DNA from: Halobacteriales archaeon QS_9_68_17 | GTDB taxonomy: Archaea; Halobacteriota; Halobacteria; Halobacteriales; Natronoarchaeaceae | DNA: 64,000 nt | Assembly (NCBI GenBank): GCA_003023565.1 | Contig: PXSA01000002.1 | Coordinates: forward strand, 111,834-175,833 | Direction of reading: 5' to 3' | Shown: positions 35,106-44,083 of the stretch, in pieces | How positions within the stretch are numbered: position 1 is the first letter of the stretch | Layout: every line of letters starts with the position of its first letter | The notes under the pieces: model-generated | What the model was told of the DNA's origin: nothing | The model's input: only the letters and a program-made list of their open reading frames with translations | Databases searched by the model: none | Program-made: the position numbers and the translations under genes

Positions 35106-35564
35106 ATGACGGGTCTGTACTACGAGGAGTTCGAGGTCGGCGAGACGATCGAACACGGCAAGCGACGCACCGTCAGCGAGCGCGACAACCAGGCGTTCTG
35201 CGACATGACGATGAACCAGCAGCCGCTCCACCTCGACGCCGAGTTCGCCGAGGAGACGCAGTTCGGCGAGCGCCTCGTCAACGGCCTCTACACGATGAGC
35301 CTCGCCGTCGGCCTCACGATCCCGGAGACGACGGACGGCACCATCGTCGCGAACCTCTCGTACGACGACGTGGAGCATCCGTCGCCGGTGTTTCACGGCG
35401 ACACCCTCCGCGTCCAGTCGACGGTAACGAACAAGCGCGAAACCAGCGACGGCGAGCGCGGCGTCGTCACCATGCACGTGGAGGCGTTCGCGGTCAGCCG
35501 GGACGACGAACTCGTCTGCGAGTTCGACCGGACCGTGCTGTCGGAGAAGCGACCGGACGCCTAA
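35106..35564 (+). CDS. MaoC-family hydratase
   Basis: 152 residues, hot-dog fold. The conserved blocks are YYEEFEVGETIEHGKRRTV, DNQAFCDMTMNQQPLHLDAEF (carrying the hydratase-type D/H residues) and GLYTMSLAVGL. Members hydrate enoyl-CoA or mesaconyl-CoA-type substrates. The size and opening fit the haloarchaeal mesaconyl-CoA/enoyl-CoA hydratase group, but substrate is not provable here. Its stop codon overlaps the stop of the convergent peroxiredoxin-like gene (35561-35564). Confidence 0.85.
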   Translation: MTGLYYEEFEVGETIEHGKRRTVSERDNQAFCDMTMNQQPLHLDAEFAEETQFGERLVNGLYTMSLAVGLTIPETTDGTIVANLSYDDVEHPSPVFHGDTLRVQSTVTNKRETSDGERGVVTMHVEAFAVSRDDELVCEFDRTVLSEKRPDA

Positions 35565-36082
35565 ACGCGGTACTCCACCTCGGGTGCCGGCGCGTCTACG
35601 CCAAGTTCCGACAGCGCCGCGGCGGCCCCCTCGAACGGCGACCGCTCCGGCGCGTCGAACGGGTCCGCCGGCGACCAGGCGTGCCGGACGGTCCACTCGG
35701 GACCGACGACGAACAGGGCGCGACCCGGGACGCCGCGGTGGGCGTGCCAGTCGCCGAGTGTGACGCCGTAGGCGTCCGCGATGCTCGCGTGGTAGTCGCT
35801 GAGCAGGGGCGTCCGCAGGCCCTCGGTCTCGGCGACGCTGGCGTTGGCGAAGACGGTGTCGCCGGTTATCGGCCAGACGAGCACGTCCTCGTCGTCGGCC
35901 CACGCCGACCCGCCGAGCGCTCGCAGGTCGTCGCGACAGACGGGCGCGTGGCCCGACGGGACGAACAGGAGCAGGGCCGCGTCGACGTCCCCGATGCGAC
36001 GGTGCAGGTCGTAGTACGACGGGTCGCGGCCGTCGACGCCGGGAAGCGAGAAGTCGGGCGCGGTCCGTCCTTCGGAGAGCAT
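35561..36082 (-). CDS. Peroxiredoxin-like (AhpC/TSA redoxin) protein
   Basis: 173 residues from the ATG at 36082. A thioredoxin-fold start (GRTAPDFSLPGVDG) leads to a candidate peroxidatic cysteine in PSGHAPVCRDDLRAL, at the usual place after a beta strand (ALLLFVPSG). There is no second conserved Cys, so it would be a 1-Cys type. The canonical PxxxTxxC motif is altered to GHAPVC, which makes peroxidase activity likely but not certain. The ATG at 36106 would add 8 unsupported residues. Confidence 0.78.
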   Translation of the reverse strand: MLSEGRTAPDFSLPGVDGRDPSYYDLHRRIGDVDAALLLFVPSGHAPVCRDDLRALGGSAWADDEDVLVWPITGDTVFANASVAETEGLRTPLLSDYHASIADAYGVTLGDWHAHRGVPGRALFVVGPEWTVRHAWSPADPFDAPERSPFEGAAAALSELGVDAPAPEVEYRV

Positions 36083-36127
36083 GGTTCGACGAACGCGGGA
36101 CGGCACAAAGAGCGTGTCGGGGCGGCG

Positions 36128-36889
36128 TTAGCTGGTCGAGTAGCCCCCATCGGCCGTCAGCGCGTGGCCGGTGACGAACGACGCCTCGTCGCTGGCGAGG
36201 AAGGTCACACAGTCGGCTATCTCCTCGGGCTTGCCGATCCGGCGAAGCGGGTACTCCTGTTCCATCCGCTCGCGCGCGTCCTCGGGGTCGTCGTGGCCGG
36301 CGAAGAACGCGTCGGCGAGTTGCGTCTCGACGAACCCCGGACAGACGGCGTTCGCCCGAACGCCGTCCGGCCCCACCTCGGTGGCGACCGTCCGGGTGAG
36401 GCTGATCACGGCGGATTTGGTCAGCGAGTACACCGACTGGTAGGGGAAGCCGATCTGGCCGCCCAGCGACGCCATGTTGACGATAGCGCCGGACCCCTGC
36501 TCGCGCATGACCGGTAGGGCCGCCTGACACCCGTTCCAGGTCCCCCTGAGGTTCACGTCGATCACGTACTCCATCACGTCGTCGTCGGTGTCCTCCACGC
36601 GGGACGGCGGGTGGCCGACGCCGGCGTTGTTGAACAGGACGTCGAGGCCGTACTCCTCGGCCGTCTCGTCTATCGCGGCGGCGAACGCGTCGCCCTCTCG
36701 CACGTCGAGTTCGGACGAGACAGCGGTGCCGCCGTCGTCCTCGATCGCCGTCGCCGTCTCCGCCGCGGCGTCGCCGTCGATGTCGGTCGTGACGACCGTC
36801 GCGCCCTCCTCGGCGCACCGCTCGGCGGTCGCTCTCCCGATCCCGGATCCAGCGCCGGTGATGAACACGGTCTTGCCGTCGAGTCGCAT
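36128..36889 (-). CDS. Short-chain dehydrogenase/reductase
   Basis: 253 residues, classical SDR. The cofactor motif is TGAGSGIG (11-18), Asp38 region TTDIDGD suggests NAD preference, FNNAGVG is the NAG motif, and the catalytic YSLTK is near residue 155. PGFVETQLAD follows. The C-terminus GHALTADGGYS is typical of 3-oxoacyl/alcohol dehydrogenases. A TATA-like element (AAATTTAAGG on the minus strand, 36913-36922) lies about 26-33 nt before the ATG at 36889. The substrate is unknown; acyl-CoA genes nearby suggest fatty-acid or related metabolism. Confidence 0.92.
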   Translation of the reverse strand: MRLDGKTVFITGAGSGIGRATAERCAEEGATVVTTDIDGDAAAETATAIEDDGGTAVSSELDVREGDAFAAAIDETAEEYGLDVLFNNAGVGHPPSRVEDTDDDVMEYVIDVNLRGTWNGCQAALPVMREQGSGAIVNMASLGGQIGFPYQSVYSLTKSAVISLTRTVATEVGPDGVRANAVCPGFVETQLADAFFAGHDDPEDARERMEQEYPLRRIGKPEEIADCVTFLASDEASFVTGHALTADGGYSTS

Positions 36890-37003
36890 ACGAACCGACT
36901 CGGGCCGCATCTCCTTAAATTTTGAACCCGTTGAAAGACACGACAGCGTCGTGACCGTCCCCCCGCGCTTAACGCGCTGGCCGCTGTAGTCCGGATCCCG
37001 CAT

Positions 37004-38140
37004 ATGGAAGACGAACCGCTGGAGGAAGGGCGACGGGTCATCCGCGACGTCGAGGTCGACCAGCACGTCCCGATGTTCGAGCGGCTGCGAAAGGGCGGCC
37101 CGCGACAGTGGTTCCTCGTCACGGGGAATCGGCTGGTCGTCGCGCTCGCGCTGCTCGTCTCGGTGTTCGTCGCGCTGATCGCGCTCGGGAGCGTCCGCAC
37201 GCTAGAGATGCGGACGCTCCTGACCGAGACGACGACCATCCAGACGCTGTTCACCACGCTGCTTTCGGGGATCATCCTGCTCGTCTCTATCGTGGTCTCG
37301 GTCAACTCGATCGTCCTCTCTCAGGAGCTCACGTCGATCGAACAGCAGCAGGGACGTATCGAGTCGTCGATGGAGTTCCGCCGCACCATCGAGGAGTACG
37401 TCAGTGACGGCGTCCCGCCGACGACGCCCCCGGCGTTTCTGGAGGTGTTGCTGGACACCGTCGGCAACCGCGTCGACGACCTCGAAGGACTGTGTTCGGG
37501 GGTACCGGACGAAGCGTTGCAGGCCGACGTCGACGCGTTCGCCGAGAAGGTCCGGACGCACGTCGACGAGGTGGAGACGCGACTGGAGGGCGAGGCGTCA
37601 GGGACGGCGGACATCCTGCTCGCCGGCCTGAGCTACGACTACTCGTGGCAGTTGTACGCCATCCGACAGATACGGGCGGAACACGAGGACGCGCTGCCGC
37701 AAGCGGCGGTGGAGGTCATCGACGACATGCTGGATGCGCTCAAGCAGTTCGCGACCGGCCGGGGCTACTTCAAGACGCTGTACTACGAACAGGAGTTCGC
37801 GAACCTCTCGAACGCCCTGCTGTACGTTTCGCTGCCGGCGATCGTCTTTATGTCGTACTTCCTGCTCGCGCTCGACGCCGCCCAGATCCCGGACGTGCAG
37901 GTCTTCGGCATCAACTCGCTGCTCGTGTACATCATCTTCGCCTACACCGTCGCGCTCGCCCCGTACATCGTCTTCACCTCGTATCTGATCCGGAGCACGG
38001 TCGTCGCCCGCCGGACGCTCGGGGCCGGCCCGTTCGTCGTGCGCCACGACACGGTCGACGTTCGCGGCGACCGGTCGGCGACCGAGGAGGAGTCGGACGA
38101 GGCCGCGAGGGACGTCGAGGCCGCCAAGGAGCCGACGTAG
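37004..38140 (+). CDS. Four-helix membrane protein of unknown function
   Basis: 378 residues. A cytosolic N-terminus of about 45 residues precedes two helices (about 46-65 and 75-102) and a long, mainly helical soluble loop (about 105-285). That loop has Gln/Glu-rich coiled-coil character (SQELTSIEQQQGRIESSMEF) and RGYFKTLYYEQEFANL. Two further helices (about 285-310 and 320-345) and an acidic tail follow. This conserved haloarchaeal architecture has no assigned function. It could be a membrane sensor or scaffold. Transcribed alone. Confidence 0.75.
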   Translation: MEDEPLEEGRRVIRDVEVDQHVPMFERLRKGGPRQWFLVTGNRLVVALALLVSVFVALIALGSVRTLEMRTLLTETTTIQTLFTTLLSGIILLVSIVVSVNSIVLSQELTSIEQQQGRIESSMEFRRTIEEYVSDGVPPTTPPAFLEVLLDTVGNRVDDLEGLCSGVPDEALQADVDAFAEKVRTHVDEVETRLEGEASGTADILLAGLSYDYSWQLYAIRQIRAEHEDALPQAAVEVIDDMLDALKQFATGRGYFKTLYYEQEFANLSNALLYVSLPAIVFMSYFLLALDAAQIPDVQVFGINSLLVYIIFAYTVALAPYIVFTSYLIRSTVVARRTLGAGPFVVRHDTVDVRGDRSATEEESDEAARDVEAAKEPT

Positions 38141-38222
38141 CGTCACGCGGACCGCTGTCGGTCGTTTTCGGAGCAACCGCTACCGTCGCGGTTGCCCCGG
38201 TGAACAGTCGCAGCGACCCGTC

Positions 38223-39885
38223 TCAGAGGATCGTTCCGTGTTTCTTGTCGGGCAGGTCCTTCTCGACGTCCTCGTAGAACGCGAAGCGGGCCTCCAGTTC
38301 GTCCCGCAGGGCGCTCGGCGGCACTATCTCGTCGATCACGACCTCGCTCGCCATGCGGTGGACGTCGATGTCACGGCGGTACTCCTCCCGTTTCTCCTCG
38401 ACGAAACGCTCGCGCTTTTCCTCGTCGTCTATCTCGTCGATCGTCCGGCGGTAGACGGCGTTGATGGCGGCCTCCGGTCCCATGACCGCGATCTCGCCGC
38501 TGGGGAGCGCGATAGTGCTCTCGGGATCGTAGGCCGGGCCACCCATGGCGTAGACGCCCGCGCCGTACGCCTTGCGGACGATCACGGTCTGTTTCGGGAC
38601 GGTCGCGGACGAGGTGGCGTAGATGAACTTCTTGCCCTTCTCTAGGACGGCGTCTTTCTCGACCTGCGACCCGGCCATGAAGCCCGGCGTGTCACAGAGG
38701 TACAGCAGGGGGATGTCGTAGGCGTCGCACTTCCAGATGAACTCCGCGGCCTTCTCCGCCGCGTCGGGGAAGATAGCGCCGGCGCGCTGGGCCGGCTGGT
38801 TCGCCACGATGCCGACGGGACGGCCATCGATCCGCGCGAAGGCCGTGATGACCTCCGGCCCGTACCGCTCCTGCAGCGGGAAGTACGACCCCGCGTCGAC
38901 GACACGCTCTATCGCGTCCTCCATGTCGTACCCCTTGTTCGGGCTCTCGGGGACGAACGAGGTCGCGGGCGTGTTCCTCGTCGCGGGCGACGAGGTCCGC
39001 GCTCCCGGAGTGTTCGGCGTGGATCGACGCGCCCCCGAGGTCCTGCATGTCGATATCCTCGCCCGTGACCATCCGCACCATCCGCGGGCTGGCGATCGCC
39101 ATCGCGCTGACCCCCTCGACCATCACGGTGAAGTCGGAGAACACCGGCGTGTACGCCGCCCCGGCGATACAGGGACCGTAGAGGACGCAGATCTGGGGGA
39201 CGCGGCCAGAGAGCATCGAGTGGTTGTAGTAGTACTTCCCGATGCCCTCGCGATTGGCGAAGAAGCCGCGCTGCTGGTCGATGCGCGCGCCCGAGGAGTC
39301 CATCAGGTACAGCACGGGCCGACCGCTCTTCAGCGCGCGCTGTTGCATCCGCAGGAACTTCTCGACGCCCTTCTCGGCCATGCTGCCGGCCTTGACGGTG
39401 AAGTCGTTGGCCATGAAGTGGACGTCGCGGCCCTCGAACGCCGCCGCGCCGATCAGCAGGCCGTCGCCGGGGAGGCGCTCGCCGTCGTCCTCGCTCCCGT
39501 CCGTGCCGTTCGGGTGCCACGCGTCGAAGTCGGCGAACTTACCGTCCTCGAACAGGAGGCCGTCGCCCTCGCCGTCGCCGAACCACAGGTCGAGTCGGTC
39601 GCGGACGAACAGTTTTCCCTGTTCCGCCAGTCGATCGCGGTACTTCGCCGGACCGCCGGCCTCGATGTCCGCGATCTCCTCGCGGAGTGTCTCCTCGCGC
39701 TCGGTCGGTCCGAGGTCGTCCCCGGCCGCCGCGGCGTTCCCGTCCGCCGCGACGGCGTGCGTGGCGGTCGGTTCGTCGCGCTCGCCGACGTACACCTCGA
39801 CGTCGTCGCCGACGTGTTCAGCGAGCGCCGCCGCGATGGCCGAGGCCTCTTCGTCGCTTGCCGCCTCGCCGATACGGACCTTCAT
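38223..39885 (-). pseudogene. pccB: Biotin-dependent acyl-CoA carboxylase carboxyltransferase subunit with N-terminal epsilon-like domain, frameshifted
   Basis: The N-terminal 45 residues (MKVRIGEAASDEEASAIAAA onward) resemble the small PccX/epsilon subunit. They are fused to a full carboxyltransferase: KLFVRDRLDLWFGDG, GAAAFEGRDVHFMANDFTVK, SGARIDQQRGFF, YGPCIAGAAYTPVFSD. The frame breaks near 38965 (after EEHARDLV) and resumes with PESPNKGYDMEDAIERVVD through to 38223. A 5-nt loss between two CTCG repeats would explain the break and restore about 555 aa. Everything else is intact, so the damage is recent or a sequence error. The enzyme would carboxylate propionyl- or acetyl-CoA. Confidence 0.85.
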
Positions 39886-40001
39886 GGTCGTTTCTGCGAC
39901 GGGTCATTTGAAACGCTTTTCCATTTGCAACATTTGCGCTGACCCGAAGGCGGTCGCGCGGCGGGAAACCGGCAGACCCGAAAGCGCCCGCCGGCGCGCG
40001 A

Positions 40002-41084
40002 TCACTCGATCGAGAAGCGCAGCAGCGCGCCGACGCCGCCGAAGGCCTCGTCGAACCGCCGACCGTCCTCGAAGTCGGTCGAGACGACGACGGAGTCGCC
40101 GCCCTCCTCGTCCGTCTCCGCCTCCAGTTGGGTGATCGCGTCCACGCCCTGCGTCTCGGAGACGAGCAGCGTCCGGACGGCCCCGTAGTCCAGCGCCTCC
40201 TCGGTCGCCTCGCGGCCGTACACCACCTCGCCGTCGCCCGCTTTCACCCGCTCGAAGAACTCTTCGAGGGTATCCCGGGTCGCCCGCTGTTCGGGGTCGA
40301 GCAGTTCCGCCCCCGCGCGGTCGACCAACTGACGCAGCCCCTGTTCGGAGGCGTACTCGACGGAGAACGCGCCGCCCGCGACCTTCTCCCGGAGTCGGTG
40401 GTCGAGATACTCCTCCTCGACGAACTCGTCGGCGGTGACCTCCGACCCGCCGACGAGGACGCGGTCGACCTCGTCGTCGCCGAGGAACGCCCGCTCGGCC
40501 TCCGCGGCGACCTCCTCGAAGAACTCGTGTTTCTGGCGCTCGCGCTCGCGCTCGAACCGCTGGGCCGACTGGCCGCCGGCCTTCGTCTTGCCCATCACCT
40601 GACTGTCGAGAGACTCCTCGACGGAGAGGTCGTCACCGCGCAGGCGACCCAGCACCGCGCCGCCGCGCTCGACGACGATCAGCCCGTCGGTCGTCTCCGC
40701 TTTCGTCGCGCCTTCCAGCGGGCCGACGTCGAACCCGTTGTCGAACTCGTAGGTCCACTCCGTCACGGGATGGGGGAGGTCGTCGAAGACGTACGAGACG
40801 GTCTCGCCGTCCACGTCGCCGGCGTAGACGACGAGCCCGTTCTCCGGCACCGACTCGTACTCCAGCAGCGTGTGGCGGACGCTGTCGAGCGCGTCGCGGT
40901 CGCCCTGCGTCGCGTGGTCGGCGTCGATGTACTCCGCCTCCGCGTGGTCTTCCTCGATCACCTCGCGGACCTCGCCGAGGGGTCGGTCCGGCGGCACGGC
41001 GAGGGTGACGAGGTCCGTCTCGCCGCTCTCGACTGCCTCGACGCGCTCGATCCGCTCGCGGAGTTCGTAGTAGGCCGTGGTCAT
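40002..41084 (-). CDS. Vms1/Ankzf1-like, aRF1-related peptidyl-tRNA hydrolase
   Basis: 360 residues, a paralog of release factor aRF1 but shorter and without its NIKS codon-recognition motif. The middle domain carries KAGGQSAQRFERERERQ, where GGQ is the peptidyl-tRNA hydrolysis tripeptide. The C-terminal eL8-like domain has VRTLLVSETQGV. Vms1-type factors release nascent chains from stalled ribosomal large subunits, so a ribosome-rescue role in the cytosol is inferred. The ATG at 41084 fits (MTTAYYELRERIERV). No ribosomal genes are nearby. Confidence 0.82.
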   Translation of the reverse strand: MTTAYYELRERIERVEAVESGETDLVTLAVPPDRPLGEVREVIEEDHAEAEYIDADHATQGDRDALDSVRHTLLEYESVPENGLVVYAGDVDGETVSYVFDDLPHPVTEWTYEFDNGFDVGPLEGATKAETTDGLIVVERGGAVLGRLRGDDLSVEESLDSQVMGKTKAGGQSAQRFERERERQKHEFFEEVAAEAERAFLGDDEVDRVLVGGSEVTADEFVEEEYLDHRLREKVAGGAFSVEYASEQGLRQLVDRAGAELLDPEQRATRDTLEEFFERVKAGDGEVVYGREATEEALDYGAVRTLLVSETQGVDAITQLEAETDEEGGDSVVVSTDFEDGRRFDEAFGGVGALLRFSIE

Positions 41085-41237
41085 GGAGTATGCTCCGTAC
41101 GACGGCCAGCGGTTTACCTGTCGGGAGCCCTCCGCGACGCGATAAAAGAGGTACCGTCATAGAGACCGCTGTACGTCATTTCGATGTTTCGGCGACCCGG
41201 GCCACCGATTACCGGAAAACAGTTCCAGCGGTTCCTA

Positions 41238-42095
41238 TCAGTTCAGCGTCGCTTCCAGCCGGTCGATCAGCTCCTCGTTGCCGAAGTGGACCGGCACGCG
41301 CTGGTGAAGCCGCTCCGGGTCGATATCCAGCAGCGACTGCTCGCCGTCGGAGGAGCGCCCGCCCGCGGACTCGATGACGTAGCCGATGGGGTTGCCCTCG
41401 AACTGGAGACGGAGCTTCCCCTCCGGCCGGGACTGGAGCGCGGGGTACGAGAACACGCCGCCGTAACCGACGACCTGGTTCACGTCGCCGACCAGCGCGC
41501 CGCCGTAGCGCAGTTTCAGCTCCTCCTCGATCTCCTCGGCGTACTCGGAGAACGCGGTCGTCCACTCGTCGACCCCGCCGCCGAAGCCGTACACCACCGG
41601 GTCGTCCGGGAGCGCGAGGTCCGCCTCGATCGGCCGTCGCTCGCCGTCGACTATCTCGTACTCGGTGACGGTGCCGTCGGTGGCGGCGATCATCGTCGTG
41701 ATCGGACCGTAGAGGACGTACGCCGCGGCGACCAACCCCCGGCCCCTCGCGGGCAGGTCGGCGTCGTACACGCCGACGATGGTGCCCATCAGGTTGTCCG
41801 TTTCGAGGTTCGAGGAGCCGTCGAGCGGGTCGAGCGTCACGGAGAGCCCGGAGCCACAGTCCTCGACCGCCTCGCGCTCCTCGCTGGCGAACTGACCGAC
41901 GCCGTCGATGCCGGTGATGCTGTGGGCGAGCACCTTGTCGGCCCACAGGTCGGCCGCCAGTTGCTCCTCGCCGCTTGCGTTCTCCGAACCGACCGTCTCC
42001 CGGCGGCCGCGGAGGCCGTCGCGGATCTCCGGCGCGGTCTCCGCGACGGCCCCGAACACCGCGTCGACGACGTCCTCGCGCTGGACCGTGCTCAT
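41238..42095 (-). CDS. fbp: Fructose-1,6-bisphosphatase, class I
   Basis: 285 residues. Metal/phosphate motifs are FASEERE, LDPLDGSSNLETDN and LQFEGNPIGYVIESAGG; the last is the C-terminal substrate loop. It hydrolyses fructose-1,6-bisphosphate to fructose-6-phosphate in gluconeogenesis. The ATG at 42095 overlaps the stop of the upstream aldolase gene (ATGA, 42092-42095), so both are made from one message, with the aldolase first. Confidence 0.95.
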   Translation of the reverse strand: MSTVQREDVVDAVFGAVAETAPEIRDGLRGRRETVGSENASGEEQLAADLWADKVLAHSITGIDGVGQFASEEREAVEDCGSGLSVTLDPLDGSSNLETDNLMGTIVGVYDADLPARGRGLVAAAYVLYGPITTMIAATDGTVTEYEIVDGERRPIEADLALPDDPVVYGFGGGVDEWTTAFSEYAEEIEEELKLRYGGALVGDVNQVVGYGGVFSYPALQSRPEGKLRLQFEGNPIGYVIESAGGRSSDGEQSLLDIDPERLHQRVPVHFGNEELIDRLEATLN

Positions 42096-42880
42096 TTACC
42101 CAGTGCGGCGTCCGCGGTCGCTCCCTCGTAGATAACCTGTTCGAGCGCGTCGAGTATCCGCTCGGGGTCGTCGCGCTGCCAGACGTTGCGGCCGACCGCG
42201 AGGCCGGACCCGCCGGCGTCCATGACCGCCTCGACGCTGGAGAGGAACTCGTAGTCCGATACCTTCGATCCGCCGCTCATGACGACTTTCACGTCGCCCG
42301 CGGCGTCGACGGCCCACTCCATCCCCTCCTTGCTGCCGGGGTACTTCACCTTCGCCACGTCGGCCCCCAGTTCCAGCGCGATACGGGAGCCGTAAGCGAT
42401 CACTTCGTCTTTCGTGTCGTTCTTGAGGCCCTGACCGCGCGGGTACGACCACATGACGACCGGCAGGTCCTCGTCGTGGGCCGCCTCCTGTACGCCACGG
42501 AAGTCCTCGTACATCCGCGGCTCGTGGTTCGACCCGGAGTAGACGGTGTAACCCACCGCGCTCGCCCCCATTTCGAGGGCGTTCTCGACCGTCCAGTTCT
42601 TCGGCGAGTACGGTTCGCCCATCCAGAGGTTGCTCGTCCCGTTCAGCTTCGCGAGCAGGTTCACCTCGTCGTCGTACGACGGGTAGTACGTCTCCGCGAC
42701 GCCTTTCTGGACCGCCATCCCCGTCACCGCGTCGTGGGTCGCGATGTCGAAGACGGTCTCCGGGTCGAGCGACTCCGGCACGGCCTCGAAGTCGGTTGGC
42801 CCGTGCTCGAGACCGTGGTCCATCGCCAGAATGAGTATGTTCCCGTCCCGGGTGATATCTGAGTCGGTCAGCGGGATCAT
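42092..42880 (-). CDS. fba: Class I fructose-bisphosphate aldolase, archaeal (DhnA-type)
   Basis: 262 residues, TIM barrel. The opening LILAMDHGLEHGP and the Schiff-base lysine region ADVAKVKYPGSKEGM are diagnostic, as is VVMSGGSKVSDYEFL and a phosphate-binding GGSGLAVGRNVWQR. It condenses triose phosphates to fructose-1,6-bisphosphate and works with fbp just downstream. A strong TATA (TAAATATATATG on the minus strand, 42905-42916) lies 25-36 nt before the ATG, implying a leaderless and well-expressed operon. Confidence 0.96.
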   Translation of the reverse strand: MIPLTDSDITRDGNILILAMDHGLEHGPTDFEAVPESLDPETVFDIATHDAVTGMAVQKGVAETYYPSYDDEVNLLAKLNGTSNLWMGEPYSPKNWTVENALEMGASAVGYTVYSGSNHEPRMYEDFRGVQEAAHDEDLPVVMWSYPRGQGLKNDTKDEVIAYGSRIALELGADVAKVKYPGSKEGMEWAVDAAGDVKVVMSGGSKVSDYEFLSSVEAVMDAGGSGLAVGRNVWQRDDPERILDALEQVIYEGATADAALGK

Positions 42881-42904
42881 CTGTTACGAAGTCCAATGAA
42901 CTCG

Positions 42905-42916
42905 CATATATATTTA
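42905..42916 (-). promoter_or_regulatory. TATA box of the fba-fbp operon
   Basis: Minus-strand TAAATATATATG, 25-36 nt upstream of the ATG at 42880. One of the clearest TATA elements in the window. Confidence 0.7.
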
Positions 42917-43026
42917 GCGGATGGGACGTGAAATCGTTCGGCGGCCTGTACGACGGTCAAAGCGTCCGAAATCCGATCTCGTCTCGTTATCGTCGGTGTA
43001 ACGAACTTACTACTGAGATAGTAAAC

Positions 43027-43770
43027 TTACTCCTCGGTCCGGTTCGCGGCGGCGTCTCGCCATTCGACGACGGTCCCTTCGTCGACGGGCAGAGCGTCCG
43101 CGACGTGATAGGGGTCGGACGTCGCGAGCCGTCCGATCGACGTGACGCCCGCGTCGGCGAGGAGTTCGGCGTCGTCCTCGTCGACGGCTTCGAGGTCGGT
43201 GACGGGGTCGGGCCGGCTTCGCTTTCGCCACGCGGACTCCGCGGCCGCCGCGGCACCGCTCCCGTCCGCCTCCGCGGTGACCGCATCGTCCGCCTCCGTC
43301 TCGGACGGCGACCAGTCGCCCGTCCGGGTCGGCGACTCGTCGTTCGCCCGGTCGGTCAACCAGTCGGCGTCGTCCGCGCTGTCGCCGTCCGCCGCGTCCT
43401 CCCCGCCGGACGGCGTCCAGTCGTCGTCCTGTACCGGCGAGGCGTCGTCGTCCTGCCAGCCGCTCTGGCTCTCGGCGACCCAGCTACGCTCGCCGTCGCG
43501 GAGTCCCCGGACGGTGTTCGACCGGTTGTCCAGGTCCCCCCCGCCGCCGTCGAGGTTCCAGGAGAGCGAGTGTTCCCGGCGTATCCTCGTCGCCACGCCG
43601 GGGTTGACCCCGGCGTCGACGAGCTGTCGGTACGATACCGTCTTCCGCCTGACGTCCGTCACCGTCACGTCCATCTCTTCGAGCACCGACGCCGTCGCGT
43701 CGCCGATGAACTGCAGCTCCGTCAGACCGTGCGTCTCGGCCCCGTCTGCGGGGGTTTCGTTCCCAGTCAC
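43027..43770 (-). CDS. Haloarchaeal protein with two helix-hairpin-helix-like regions and an acidic linker (DUF7409-like)
   Basis: 247 residues. The N-terminal 75 residues (LTELQFIGDATASVLEEMDV; LVDAGVNPGVATRIRREHSL) and the C-terminal 60 residues (PDPVTDLEAVDEDDAELLAD; AGVTSIGRLATSDPYHVADA) each look like helix-hairpin-helix repeats as in DNA-binding or topoisomerase-type domains. A long acidic, Asp/Ser/Trp-rich disordered linker joins them. The function is unknown; non-specific nucleic-acid contact is possible. The 313-bp gap to the next gene (43771-44083) shows no ORF or RNA I can support. Confidence 0.68.
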   Translation of the reverse strand: MTGNETPADGAETHGLTELQFIGDATASVLEEMDVTVTDVRRKTVSYRQLVDAGVNPGVATRIRREHSLSWNLDGGGGDLDNRSNTVRGLRDGERSWVAESQSGWQDDDASPVQDDDWTPSGGEDAADGDSADDADWLTDRANDESPTRTGDWSPSETEADDAVTAEADGSGAAAAAESAWRKRSRPDPVTDLEAVDEDDAELLADAGVTSIGRLATSDPYHVADALPVDEGTVVEWRDAAANRTEE

Positions 43771-44083
43771 GTGCCCTCACCGCTCTATCCGTACCTGTCA
43801 CCCATCCCTCTTGAAGGTTGCTGCTAACCGCTCGGGCGTTGTACGATTGTCAGACAGCGATCGTCTAGCTGGTACGTACCGCGTCAGCGTTCAGTTACGC
43901 TCGCCGTTCCCGACACAGGACGGCGACACTTGCCGATTCGGTCGACGTTCCAACGTCTCAGCGACGGGACCGGTCCGCGCTTCGTCCGACCGAATCATCT
44001 CTTATCTTTCATTGTCTCCCGTTTCGCTGCGGCCGACGGCGCGAGTCGGCAAACTTAGGTCGGGGTCGCAAGAACTGCCACGT

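Noticed and set aside
38940-38985. Programmed frameshifting in the carboxylase gene
   Set aside because: No slippery heptamer or downstream structure is evident at the break; a small deletion explains it more simply.
43771-44083. A possible structured RNA in the 313-bp gap
   Set aside because: No cloverleaf, riboswitch core or strong extended hairpin could be found by eye.
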